Below, in pieces: positions 28,065 to 38,900 of a stretch of 64,000 nt of DNA; within the stretch, counting starts at the first letter, position 1, and every line of letters starts with the position of its first letter. Under the pieces are notes generated by a model. That model was given only the letters and a program-made list of their open reading frames with translations. It was not told the origin of the DNA and did no database searches. Both the position numbers and the translations under genes were made by a program. This stretch comes from Tubiluchus corallicola (Eukaryota; Priapulida; Priapulimorpha; Priapulimorphida; Tubiluchidae): the NCBI GenBank assembly GCA_030141605.1, contig JAQGDQ010000147.1, positions 310,001-374,000 of the forward strand, in the 5' to 3' direction.

Positions 28065-29241
28065 CTGTCACAAAATAATAAAATTTTGCTATTCTTTGTC
28101 GCTGAACGCTTTCATAAAACCCTTTCTTGTCTTTTGCGGTTTCTACAACACACTGATTAAGTGTGACCTTCTCATCTCTTAACTGTTTTCGCAACTGTGA
28201 TTATGTTATATAAGACGGAAACCTCGGTTACTGAAACTTTTAACATGCATTAATGCTTTAAACCCGTTTCACTGCACTGAATAATTATTGTCGCAGATAC
28301 AGCTTGTACTTGTAGGCCTTACAAATAGCTATACCTTGCCTTCTGCGTATGCTATTTACGTAGCTTTCAAAGTCGTTCAAGCTTCAGCGAATTTGCGTTT
28401 CCGTAAAATTCGCATTTCATTCCGTAAAGAAAATGGCATGTACATGTGGAAGTACATGTACATGTATTTATGTGAGTACATATTATTTCGGATTTTCGTA
28501 GAAATCATGGAAGCGTGAAAAGTGTACCAGCTAAAAAGCTAGCAGAAATTTGTACGAAAATCAGGTGATAATAGCTTAGCAACACGCTTTACTGATCAGT
28601 GCGTAACCGCATATGCAGTGTGCTATTTGAAGTATTCATACAAATTTAAATTTCTTTCACCATGAAATCTCAAAAAGCTGGACACTCGTACGTAATTGCT
28701 AGTTGCCGTGTGTGCAGTATGCGCGTAGTATGAATTTGTCATTTAGCATACAGAGTGTCAGAGATTTTGAAACGCGTTCATTAATTCGATTTCACTTTCT
28801 TTGTAGCTAATCAACCAACGTAGCAGTAATGTTCATTTTCTGGTAAACTGTTTCAGCAGGTACTATTGAGAATTTTTTAGTTTACATTGGAAGTTCTTCT
28901 GCTCTCATGCTGAATCTAGAACAGAGAGTAAACGAACCTAAAATCGGCTATATATAGAAAAGAGAGTAGTATATACATGCATGAGTAAATTAAAGCTGTT
29001 ACGGCACGAATCCAAGTTTGGTGCTACCAAAATTCCTATGAATACTATTGAAAAAATGAAAAAGTAAGAGCAAGAAAATTAAAAGGCTTAAAAAGAAATG
29101 AAAACATTAAAAATAATGAACATGTAACAATAAAGAGGGACTTTTTGGAGTCCAGTATACAACATGTTATGCTAACTTTCGTTTCCAGTTTCTGAGCAAA
29201 GTGTTGTTACAGAAAACGTTATTTTTCTGTACATTGTAAGT
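28065..29241. other. Intergenic, between the divergent gene pair
   Basis: No gene seen. It contains overlapping tacatgta palindromes at about 28438-28463 that can fold. No TATA or CpG-rich promoter could be assigned with confidence. Confidence 0.5.
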
Positions 29242-29748
29242 AATTAATAAAAACAATTGTAACCAAAAACTATAACTGGAAGCTTCTGCTGCTTGACAAG
29301 TTATTCCAGTAACTAAACAAAGGAACATGCGCATGCATGAAGAAATGAATAAAAACAACAAAAAAGCAGCTAGTCAACCAAGTGAACGAGTGAATAATCA
29401 CTCCAACGAACTAATAAAAGAGGTGAAAAGGAAGAAAGGATATAAGCGTGTTAATGATCCGCGTACTTTTAAAGGAAAGAGTTAATTCTAAATGAGTTTT
29501 ATGACAATGTTAAAAGTTAGTCATTAAACTAGAACTTCTCGTGAATTAAGCCTACAAAGACACACAATAGAATGAGCTTTATGAGTACAGCTTGTGAAAA
29601 ATACCGCATGCTTCTCTGTGACACTTTAGCTGTGAATGGGAGGTTATAAGAAGACATTTTCACGCCCACGTATAGTTACCCTGTCTGATTCTGGGACATT
29701 TTGCAATTGTCAGTAGGAGGTCTATGAGGACATCTTTACGTCCGCAGT
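29242..29748 (+). repeat. Direct duplication, copy 1 (~507 bp)
   Basis: Matches 29966-30466 along nearly its whole length, with scattered substitutions and small gaps. Shared blocks include ctggaagcttctgctgc, catgcgcatgcatgaag and taatgatccgcgtac. Its right third carries the dispersed unit with ccctgtctgattctgggaca that also occurs, reversed, at 22780-22875. Confidence 0.92.
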
Positions 29749-29965
29749 TACCCTGTCTAACTCTGTAACACTTTTGAATAGTGAGTGGGTGGCATTTAGG
29801 CAGTAAAAAGGAATTTCGGTCAATGGACTACTGTTTGCGGATTTCCTTATACCAAATGATTGTAATTGCTGCTAAAATTCAAAAACAGGCCATTTTGATG
29901 GCCATAATCACACATTAAAATTTTGTTGATTGTTTTGTCGATATTTTCGAAGGAGCTTCTACCCG

Positions 29966-30466
29966 AATTAATAAAAACATTTGTAACCAAAAGCTATAAC
30001 TGGAAGCTTCTGCTGCATGACAAGTTATTCCAGTAACTAAACAAAGGAACATGCGCATGCATGAAGAAATGAATAAAAACAACAGAAAAGCAGTTAGTCA
30101 ACCAACTGAACGAGTGAATAATCACTCCAACGAATTATTAAGAGGTGAAAAGGAAGAAAGGATATACGCGTGTTAATGATCCGCGTACTTTGAAAGGAAA
30201 TAGTTCATTCTAAATGAGTTTTATGACAATGTTAAAAGTTAGTCATTAAACTAGAATTTCTATTGCATTAAGCTACAAAGACACACAATAGAATGCGCTT
30301 TATGACTACAGCTTGTGAAAAATACCGCATTTTTCTCTGTGACACTTTAGCTGTGAGTGGGAGGTCTATAGACATCTTCACGCCCACTTATAGTTACCCT
30401 GTCTTACTCTGGGACATTTTGCAATAGTCAGTAGGAGGTCTATGAGGACATCTTCATGTCCACAGT
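29966..30466 (+). repeat. Direct duplication, copy 2 (~501 bp)
   Basis: Second copy of 29242-29748, offset by about 724 bases in the same orientation, with about 217 bases of different sequence between the copies. No open frame is preserved between the copies, so a non-coding duplicated element is likely. Confidence 0.92.
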
Positions 30467-30991
30467 CCATAGTTTTTTGAGTGGAATAATTCTGGTTATA
30501 AATAAGCTATACATGTACGCTACTAATCATAACTTTACTGGGATGCAAGCCATTACTTTTTGTAGTAACCATTTTAGGCTGGCGGCAGATGGCAGCACCT
30601 ATCAATTTAGACAAACTGTAGTGAGAGCATTCACGGACTCCGTGAATGATCGAAGTTTGAGCTTGGTGTCAACTTATTTCATAATAATAATATTTAATGT
30701 CAGTGCTAAGGTTGCTTAGGCATTCTGTCGCTTTGCAGGTAAGTTAGATTTGTGTTGGAACTGGACTCTGGAATCTGTGTACGAATATGTTTATGATCGC
30801 CTTTAGTAGGTTAATAAGCCGTTAGTACTGGATTGATTATAACTGTTAGACTATAAATAATTTGAAAAAACCTACGAGAATTATAAGGAGTTGTATAACT
30901 GGTGCAGCCATTTTATTTTGAAGATAAGGCAGTAGAGCTGCGTTTAAAAATTTGCGGCAACAAATTATTGCATTGTTTTTTTACGTTACAG

Positions 30992-31057
30992 GAAGGAACA
31001 TTGACTAAGCTAGTTTTACGTCTGGCAAGCTGCACAATTTTTGTAACTGACCCAAGT
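30992..31057 (+). promoter_or_regulatory. 5' leader of the reductase gene, bounded by a splice-acceptor-like site
   Basis: ttgtttttttacgttacag ends at 30991, 66 bases before the ATG at 31058. The frame stays open through this leader, so a longer N-terminus (perhaps targeting) is possible if an upstream exon supplies a start. It is equally a possible 5' UTR intron end or trans-splice acceptor. Confidence 0.4.
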
Positions 31058-34000
31058 ATGTCTACTGCAGCAAAACTGGCAGGTAAAGTGGCGGTTGTAA
31101 CGGCCTCAACAGAAGGGCAAGTACTAGACAATTTAGAAAAAAATTATTTTATGTAGACTGTAGAGTATAGAGTAAAGACCATTTTTCAGCATGTTAACAG
31201 GCAATGTTATAGGGTTTGTTACATTTGACTGTCACTATTATTCAGTATTTACAAGTTGATGATGTGTTCATAAATACATGGAAGATTTTTCTCATCATGG
31301 CTATTTTTCAGGATTGGCTTTGCCATCGCCAGACGGTTAGGCCAAGATGGAGCACATGTTGTAATTAGCAGCAGAAAAGAAACCAAAGTAGAAAGAGCTT
31401 TGCAGCAACTACAGTCAGAAGGCTTGAGTGTGGCGGGTATTGTGTGCCATGTTGCGAAGTCAGAAGACAGGACGCGACTCATTGCTAAGGTAAATGTTAT
31501 GTGCTGTAGTACACCCAGTCATCGATATATGTGCACATTCGGCTCTGACTGACTGGTTGTAAGGAGATTTGGATTTAAGACAGACATATATAATGGCTGT
31601 ACATTACCCTTAACTCATGGTGTTTGTTTATACTTGTGGTCGCAAAGTTGATGCAGATATTGTAAGTCCTAAGTCTACAACTGCTTAAATTATTAATTGA
31701 GCACTTTTATCCCCTGATTTTTCAAGTCTGTGGACTTTAAAGTCAAACTAAACCCTCACTATAATATAAGCTTTTACAACTTAAAATCCTACTCGCATTA
31801 CGAGTGTTCAATTTATTTTATTGTAAACCTACTGTAAAACTTGTTTCTTTTGATTTTTTATCACTTCATTGTTAATGGTATTAAACTTGAAGAACCGCCA
31901 TTTCTCGTTGCACAAAACGATTGACGTTATGAATATAGTCACATGGCCACCAAAGATCGGCAAACAAACATGGGTACCAAAGACGTTTTCTGTACTTCGT
32001 ACTTCATTCTCGCTCACTCGCTCCAAAGACTTGAAACATGGTGATTTTTACGGCAATGCACATGTTCGAAATTTGCCAGAAAAAGGTTGATTATTTAATT
32101 TATAAGTTTATTTTATTTAATAATAACTATGAATTATTTGTGTGATAATGCATTAAAAAAACTTCAGTGTTTGTGTGGTTACATAGGCCTTTAATTGCAT
32201 ACTGTATTTTTTTCAGGCTTTAGAAAAGAATGGTGGAATTGATATTCTCGTGTCAAATGCTGCTACCAATCCACACATGGGACCAATGTTGGAGGTACTT
32301 CATTAATTTAATATTTCTGTCTATATTGTAAGATTATGCTTCAATTACTGCATTCTAACTTCGCAATTTTTTCTTGTGTAGCACTATTAATTTAAGATTT
32401 ATTAAATCAGTCCTTGCTGTAGAAATTGTCAGCAAGCTTATGCTTTTTCTTGCTGGATGGTATTGATAATAAGTCTCTTTTATGTTTGTCTATTAACATA
32501 TGCTACGTAAATTGGACTTTTTGGCTAACATGTAGTTCTATGCTGTAATTTGCAATAATTGTGTGCCATTTTTCTCGTAGTTTCACTTTTTGTCTTTGGA
32601 TTTCGCCTTACCTTAATCAAACCACTTAACTAACTAAACCGATTTATTTTACTTTGTTTCTAAACCATTTTTAGGTAGTAAGCTTAATTTATTTGCTTTT
32701 GTGTGACATTGGACTGCTTTTCAAACTGTGATCTTTTGGAAAGAAATGCTTATAACCAGTAGTAACTGTTATGCTTTGGTAAAATGAAAGTAATTAATTA
32801 AATAGAAAATCTAAAATATTATCGCTAGTTATTGCCTTTCAGTGACAAAGGGAACTCAGTGATTAGAAATTGGCATAATAATTTTTTCTAGTTTGTGTAT
32901 CATATATTATATGTCTTGCAGTGCATTTATTGTAGTATTTGTATAATATGAGACAGATTTCAAGATTAAATTTCAACTGATCACAGCTACAACTGTGCAT
33001 AATGCATAGTTGATGGATGGTTTCATACACTCAAACTTTCAAACACGTGACTTTCTTGCCATCTAGTTAGCATAATACACGGAAACCTTCATAAATGGCT
33101 GTCTTGAATCTTAGTAATGGAGGTGTTCTGTGAAAGTTGTTCTATGGAATTTGTTTTTTTTCTGTTGCAGACAACAGAAGAACAGTGGGACAAAGTAAGT
33201 GGTAGACACGTTTTCGTGATTGTCTTCATTGACATATCCATTTGGCAGGTTTGGCCTGCCTATACACTTCTCTTATTTTTGGCTGTGTCCTCAAAGGCTC
33301 CAATTAAATTATAAATAATTATTTGCCTAGGTTTATGTTTAAGTTGATTTTTGTGACACACCTGTTACTCGGTTTGATAAAGCTGAGCACCAGTAATATC
33401 AGAAATTCTTTTTCGGTGAAATTCTGGTAGCAATAATAACCTTAATCATATCACTAGCCATAGCAGTCTAACAAGCTCGAAATTTGAAGTAATTATGATT
33501 TTTACAAAAGTTTGAAAACTTGTAGACTAAAAATGTCAAGTGTCACTTAAACCTTCTGATGGTTGCAAAGGTAGCAAATGTGTTGCCAGCTGGAACTTGA
33601 GGAGAGAAGCTTATTTACTCTTAGACTAAGTTAGGCCTAAAGCCAAGAAAAACCGAGTGCCAAATTGAAGCTTTCTGTTTCAAAATCCTAGATCCGACAC
33701 TACTTTTCTCATGCCATTTTGTCATGGATTTCAAGTCGATCATATGTTTAATTTGATAAGAAATTCAAGTCTTCTATAGAAGCAACAGCAGTGTTTTCAT
33801 AACTGCTTAACAGAAAATTGTTAAATTAACTGTGAATAACAGTTTATAATTCATTAATATTTGGAGGGAATAGTTGCAGCAATCGCTTTTTACCTTTTGC
33901 AGCTGTTTGACACCAACGTGAAGGCTGGATTTTTTCTAATCAAAGAAGCTGTGCCACACATGCAAAAGAAGCGGTAATTTTTTATTACTTAATGTTAACT

Positions 34001-35505
34001 TTTTTCAAGAAACAAATTTTTTCAAACTCAACTTATTCCTGTTTACTATGCATTTAATCTGAGCTGATTTGATGCGATTTGATATAATCTAATCCAGTTA
34101 TAGAAATTTCCCTTTCTTGGGAAATAAAGATGTGTTTTTGCCTGAAGTTTATACGGTATCTGCTTTTTCGTGAGTACCACTTTGTTTGGCATTTAGGGAC
34201 CAATTATTAAAATTTGAATAACCAAACGAAGTGATTTACTCACATATTGTCTTTTAGCCTATTTTTTTTACATTATTTCAGTAACGGTAGTATTGTGCTG
34301 GTTTCTTCCATTGCTGGGTATGTTGAGCGTAACCAGGTAATTTTGGTTTCCTGACGATTTTTAAGCTGTATTTTGCATTATTTTCAGTGGTGGTAGTATT
34401 GTCCTGGTGTCTTCCATTGGTGGGTATGTTCCACTTGAGGTAATTTTGGATTCCTGATTATTTTAAAATGATGAAGTATTCAATTTTATTTTAAAGCTAA
34501 AATTAACCGTAATCTAATGTTACATATTAATTGTGTGATAGTAATCTAATTAATTAATTTAAAAGCGATATTGCCCATGAAAGAGTTGATACCTGTCCAG
34601 TTAACAAGCTGCTAATTAAATTGCTGGGTGTCTTAATTCATTTGTTTTATCTTAAATCGAGTGAATGATAAATTTGTCTTATATCAAAGTAAAATTAGCA
34701 GCCAAATGCATTATACTGAATTGAGCTTCAAGTATAATTTATTGTATATTATATTTCTCAAAAATGTTTCTTTATTTAGATGCTGGGTCCATATGGGCTA
34801 ACTAAAACAGCTTTGTTAGGCCTGGTAAAAAACTTAGCACCACAGTGTTCCAAACTTGGGATTCGAGTTAATGCAATTGCACCCGGTGTCATAAAAACTA
34901 AATTTAGTTCAGCGGTAAGTGTAATAAAATGTGATGAGATGTTTTGCGAATTAGTGAAAAGATTAATGAGGATCTATAGGAAAGTCATAATTATCTGGCC
35001 CGAATTATTGGGAATGTGATATACTGTATGAAATATTTTATCTGTAGATTCTATAGTAAAGAGCTTTTTAATTGATATTGGTCATTAACGTGAATGTAAA
35101 CCAAAACCTTTTGAATAGTGTTTCTTATTTTTTATGCACATTGCAGTGAATATTTTTAATATTCACATAAACATTTTATTTAGAGCAACAATTTGTTAAC
35201 TTTTGATTTGACTGCCAAGCTATGTATTTTAGCAGTGATGAAGGTAAGTGTCTGTGTAGTACTTTGTAGTTGGATGGCAACAGTTATTAAGTGTAGCCTC
35301 ATACAAAATATTTTATCTAGTCTATTTTTTACAGTTATGGACAGACGAAACTTTGGCCGACGAATTTTTGAAGGTTTGTCCGATGGGTAGATTCGGTGAG
35401 CCTGATGAGTGTGCTGGTGCTGTTTCATTTCTTTGTAGTGACGATGCTTCTTATATTACTGGCGAAACATTATGCATAACTGGTGGCATGATTTCCAGAC
35501 TGTAA
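31058..35505 (+). CDS. DHRS4: DHRS4-like peroxisomal short-chain dehydrogenase/reductase (8 exons, one position duplicated)
   Basis: Predicted NADPH-dependent carbonyl/retinal reductase of the SDR superfamily, likely peroxisomal. Exons: 31058-31116, 31312-31489, 32217-32294, 33171-33194, 33903-33973, then either 34282-34336 (6a) or 34388-34439 (6b), 34780-34914, 35335-35505. This gives 256 residues with 6a or 255 with 6b, all phases matching. Family marks (6a numbering): cofactor motif TASTEGIG (15-22); SSRK (39-42), typical of NADPH users; SNAAT (92-96) where many SDRs have NNAG; Asn118; catalytic Ser in LVSSI; YGLTK with Tyr160 and Lys164; and IAPGVIKT. The C-terminal SRL is the peroxisomal import signal also found on vertebrate DHRS4. 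Intron 1 is GC-AG. Exon 4 is only 24 bases. Orthology with DHRS4 rather than a close DHRS2/DHRS4L paralogue is inferred from the overall match and SRL end. Confidence 0.92.
34282..34336 (+). other. DHRS4: Reductase alternative exon 6a (catalytic-serine segment)
   Basis: 55-base exon between cattatttcag and gtaatttt. With the preceding CG it encodes [19 protein letters not shown]. It holds the strand and loop carrying the catalytic serine. It is near-identical to the next exon at its start, and its flanking intron bases are also alike, so the copying unit was about 106 bases and covered both splice sites. It is one codon longer than 6b, making the Ser-to-Tyr spacing 14 instead of the usual 13. 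Confidence 0.8.
34388..34439 (+). other. DHRS4: Reductase alternative exon 6b (catalytic-serine segment)
   Basis: 52-base exon between cattattttcag and gtaattttgg. With the preceding CG it encodes [18 protein letters not shown]. Spliced to the exon at 34780 it places the catalytic serine 13 residues before the tyrosine, the classical spacing. If it were joined after exon 6a its reading becomes TGG TGG TAG, a stop at the third codon, so the two exons cannot both be used productively. Confidence 0.8.
35184..35243 (+). other. Possible 60-base cassette exon in reductase intron 7
   Basis: Bounded by acattttatttag and gtaagtg, exactly 20 codons, open in the phase that joins exon 7 (ending 34914) to the last exon. 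It would insert [20 protein letters not shown] before LWTDETL. Known DHRS4 proteins have no residues here, so it may be skipped, rarely used, or a chance combination of sites. Confidence 0.3.
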
Positions 35506-35572
35506 ACTTTGTGCATAGCAGTTGGTGTGATATCTAGACTGTGATTTATTGTGCATAATTGGTGGTAGACTG
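35473..35572 (+). repeat. Decayed tandem copies of the reductase stop region
   Basis: A unit beginning tgcata and ending near agactgt, which includes the codons for GGMISRL and the stop, is followed by two imperfect copies starting at 35512 and 35552 (about 39-40 base period, the third partial). The copies lie in the 3' UTR. Confidence 0.7.
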
Positions 35573-35867
35573 CAACGATGCAATGTAGCGATGAATGTTT
35601 GTGATCAAGAATTGTGCTGTTTCTGATTTTTGAACAGCTTCAATCGAATATCCAGTTTGATTACAGTTTGTTTACAGCTTATGCCAAACATTGCCTGTGC
35701 TGGGGAATTTTGGTTAAAATTATGTAATTTATGAGTAACGATTTCTTAATTAGTTAATTTTTTACTTTCACTTGACCTTGTTACTGAGTTAAGTTGCAAA
35801 GCTGTTACATTATTACATAATCACTTATATTAATTACTGTTGTATTATCACCATTTGGCAGATTTTT

Positions 35868-35873
35868 ATTAAA
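35868..35873 (+). terminator. Candidate polyadenylation signal of the reductase gene
   Basis: ATTAAA about 363 bases past the stop codon, followed within 20 bases by a GT-rich stretch (atatggtgtctctaatgtg). This is the first plausible signal with a downstream GT-rich element after the gene. Confidence 0.4.
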
Positions 35874-35905
35874 GTTTCTTATATGGTGTCTCTAATGTGT
35901 TTTTA

Positions 35906-38900
35906 ACAATCGTTAAATTAAAATGGATTTTAGCGTCTTTAATTAGTTGCTGGTGCAAAATTGTTATTGTTCTAATATTGGTAGTTTTTCAAAGTTACGT
36001 ATGCAATAAAACGATGATGCGACCTATTTGGCTTTAGGTGAAATGTACAAGAAATTTCCTCTTGTTTCGGGATTATGTGGTACTTATAATTATGTGACAT
36101 GGCTAGAAAAAAACTAGGGCCAGTGGAAGATTTTGCTTTATGATGACTAATCCTGGCCTTTTTGACATCTTTGAAGTGATAAAGTGTTTTCATAAAGAAG
36201 CTAGATAAAGACAATTATAGTACAGCCGATAATTTTCATATAAAAAATACTACGTTGAATAGACCTCTGAAGAATTTTCTAGAATCTTAAAAATAATTGT
36301 GGTACCAATAGTAAACTTATACATTACCGCATCGTAAAACAAATCCTCATAATTCATTGTGAAAAAATTTGTGCAACAACTATGGCTATGTGTCTTCACA
36401 TGTAAATCATTGAATGTCCCAGTAGCCATAATATGGATTAGGCATCCTGCGAATTTTACAACAGTTGACAGCACTCTTTTTGGCACTAATCTACTATTAC
36501 ATGTTTATCACCTGCAATATACGCCAACGTTGAAAACGCGTAAAAATCCTTGACAACTGGCAACTATGTGTTAATGACATTGTATTTATATAAACATGTT
36601 TGGATAACATGCAGGAATGCCAATTATTACAAACAGACAACAAATGTTTTAACGATGGATGTGGAGCTATTGCAAACTGATTTTGGAACCTTTTTAATGT
36701 GCAGTTTCTACTTAGAACTTTTATCTCAGAGCAAAATTTTTAATACTTGATTATATTTGGCACAAGTGTTAAATGGAAAACATATAGGTGAAACTAGTAA
36801 GAATCAATAACAACAGCAATTGCAATGCTCATCAATAACAATCAGTCAATATTCACACCTGTGGCAGTTATGCAAGTGCGTCAGCAAGGTCAACAAGTTG
36901 CATGCGGACTGTTAGGATTCCCACTGGAACTTAACGACACCCGAAACATTTCCTTATTACTTTCGTTCAGTTAACAGTATCCAGACTGTTAGGCTTCTCA
37001 AAGATGTGACATTCAAATAGTCACCGTCATTCAATACATCAAATTTGCAAACCACCATTTTTCAAATTGCAAATGAAATTGCTGTTCATTGAAGATAAAT
37101 GAAAATATGTACATACTGTCGCAAATTGTCACTTCGCGTTTCTTTGAAAAACAGAAAATGCAGCCAAACATGTAGTAAACGAAGATATGCTGACTTTAGT
37201 CCTCACTTGTTCATACCAGGTTTTTTTGTACATCAGTCACACATTGCACAAAAATGGCCTCACATCCAAAATGCTACGTTTTTATTGAGTTTAGAGCAGC
37301 CGCCGCCATTTCCTTCACCAAAATTAAACACTAATTATTACATTAATGCATAAACGTTGAGCAATTATTTTTCTAGCGCATTATAGAATTAGGCCATGCA
37401 TCCAAAATGTGCGGTAGCAATAAATCTGGGCTGCAGAATGTGAAAAAATGAACAGGCGAATATGTTGATAGTGTGACTTACTAAAATCGCTCATTATACT
37501 GCTGCCCAACCCCCAAGCTTGCACACTGTGTTGTGGATGCGTGGATATTTATATATACATGCGTCTAGAGAAACGGACCAAAATCAAAATTACCGAACTA
37601 ACAAAAATTATTTGACAAAAGCAGCTGGTCACAAAGCAAAATTCACTTTACAAATTTGCCTTTCATTTACTTACCGTGTTATCAACATGATATTCTCAAT
37701 TAGCGCAAACCAATTTACTATAGGTAAATAGCCAATAACAAAACTAAAACTAGCAGAACAAAAAGCATCGTATAGTACACAGTGTAACATAACAGCACTG
37801 ATGGTTGCTAGGTGGTGGAATTACTACTTCTGTTCAATTCTTTGTCAATGACGGTAACAGCCTTTTTAGATGTATCTGCTCCTATGTTACTCCGAACTGA
37901 AAAGAAAAAAGAAATGCACTCAACAACAACGACTCTAATTTAATTACAATGTTTAAATTGATTAATTTGATTACAATGAATGATCACTAGCTGCTTGACA
38001 GCCAATTTCAGTTAGTTAATGAATCTCATACGAAATGTGTGTGAATAAATAAGAAAAAGTTGACAAGGTACGAACAAACCTACGATTTAAATTCTAAGCT
38101 TTGCGCTAAATACAGTGTGTTCTAAAAGAGCAGTGTACTAGCAAAAGCAATAAGCACGCCAATATACACAAGCCCAATAGTGTGGTCTACCAAGTTACAT
38201 GATACGAAAACAGAAATTATGCAAATATAATAATATTATTTTTACGTATTATGATGTCATAATAATAATTCCATAATGTTCATTTTGGAACATTTTCTTC
38301 AGCATATTTCTACTGCACTGTTTCTTTTGGAATATCCTGTACGACTGAACTTCATTGAACAGCGCCATGTAATTAATCAGCTGATACTGAAATTTGCACT
38401 ACAATTCGTATTACTCAAAATGAATGTAAAAAGATCGTGCTGTTAACATTAAAGGCGAGTTCACACTTAAACGACAATGTGAACTGTAAACGGTACCGGT
38501 AAACGGGTCATAAATCACAGATGGAGAGGCTACAGCATACAGATGATAGATGTTGTCGGGCTTTCAATTTTGTTTTGCTGTTTGCTAGACATACTCATTT
38601 CAAATGAAGCCATTGTGTACATGTGTATTTTGAAGCAATAATATTCGCAGTTATAACAATTGTGATTATCAGCTGTTGTCGCCACCACCACTGTTATTGT
38701 GGATAGGTTTACAATTATACTTAAAAGCACGTTGAATTCTTGGGCAAGTTTTATCACAGCTAATCCAGCAGCAATTACGGGATAATAAATTTTGGACTCA
38801 AAACCAGGTTTAGTCCTTTATAAATTCTCGAAAGGCTCTTAACTGAGTTAGCAGGCCAGTGATCACTGCTGTTATGGCTTCACAAAGTTTTGCTGTGAAC

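Noticed and set aside
28048-28194. Longer transporter N-terminus starting at 28194
   Set aside because: The extension is charged, unlike relatives, and an acceptor-like site at 28065 lies between it and the conserved start.
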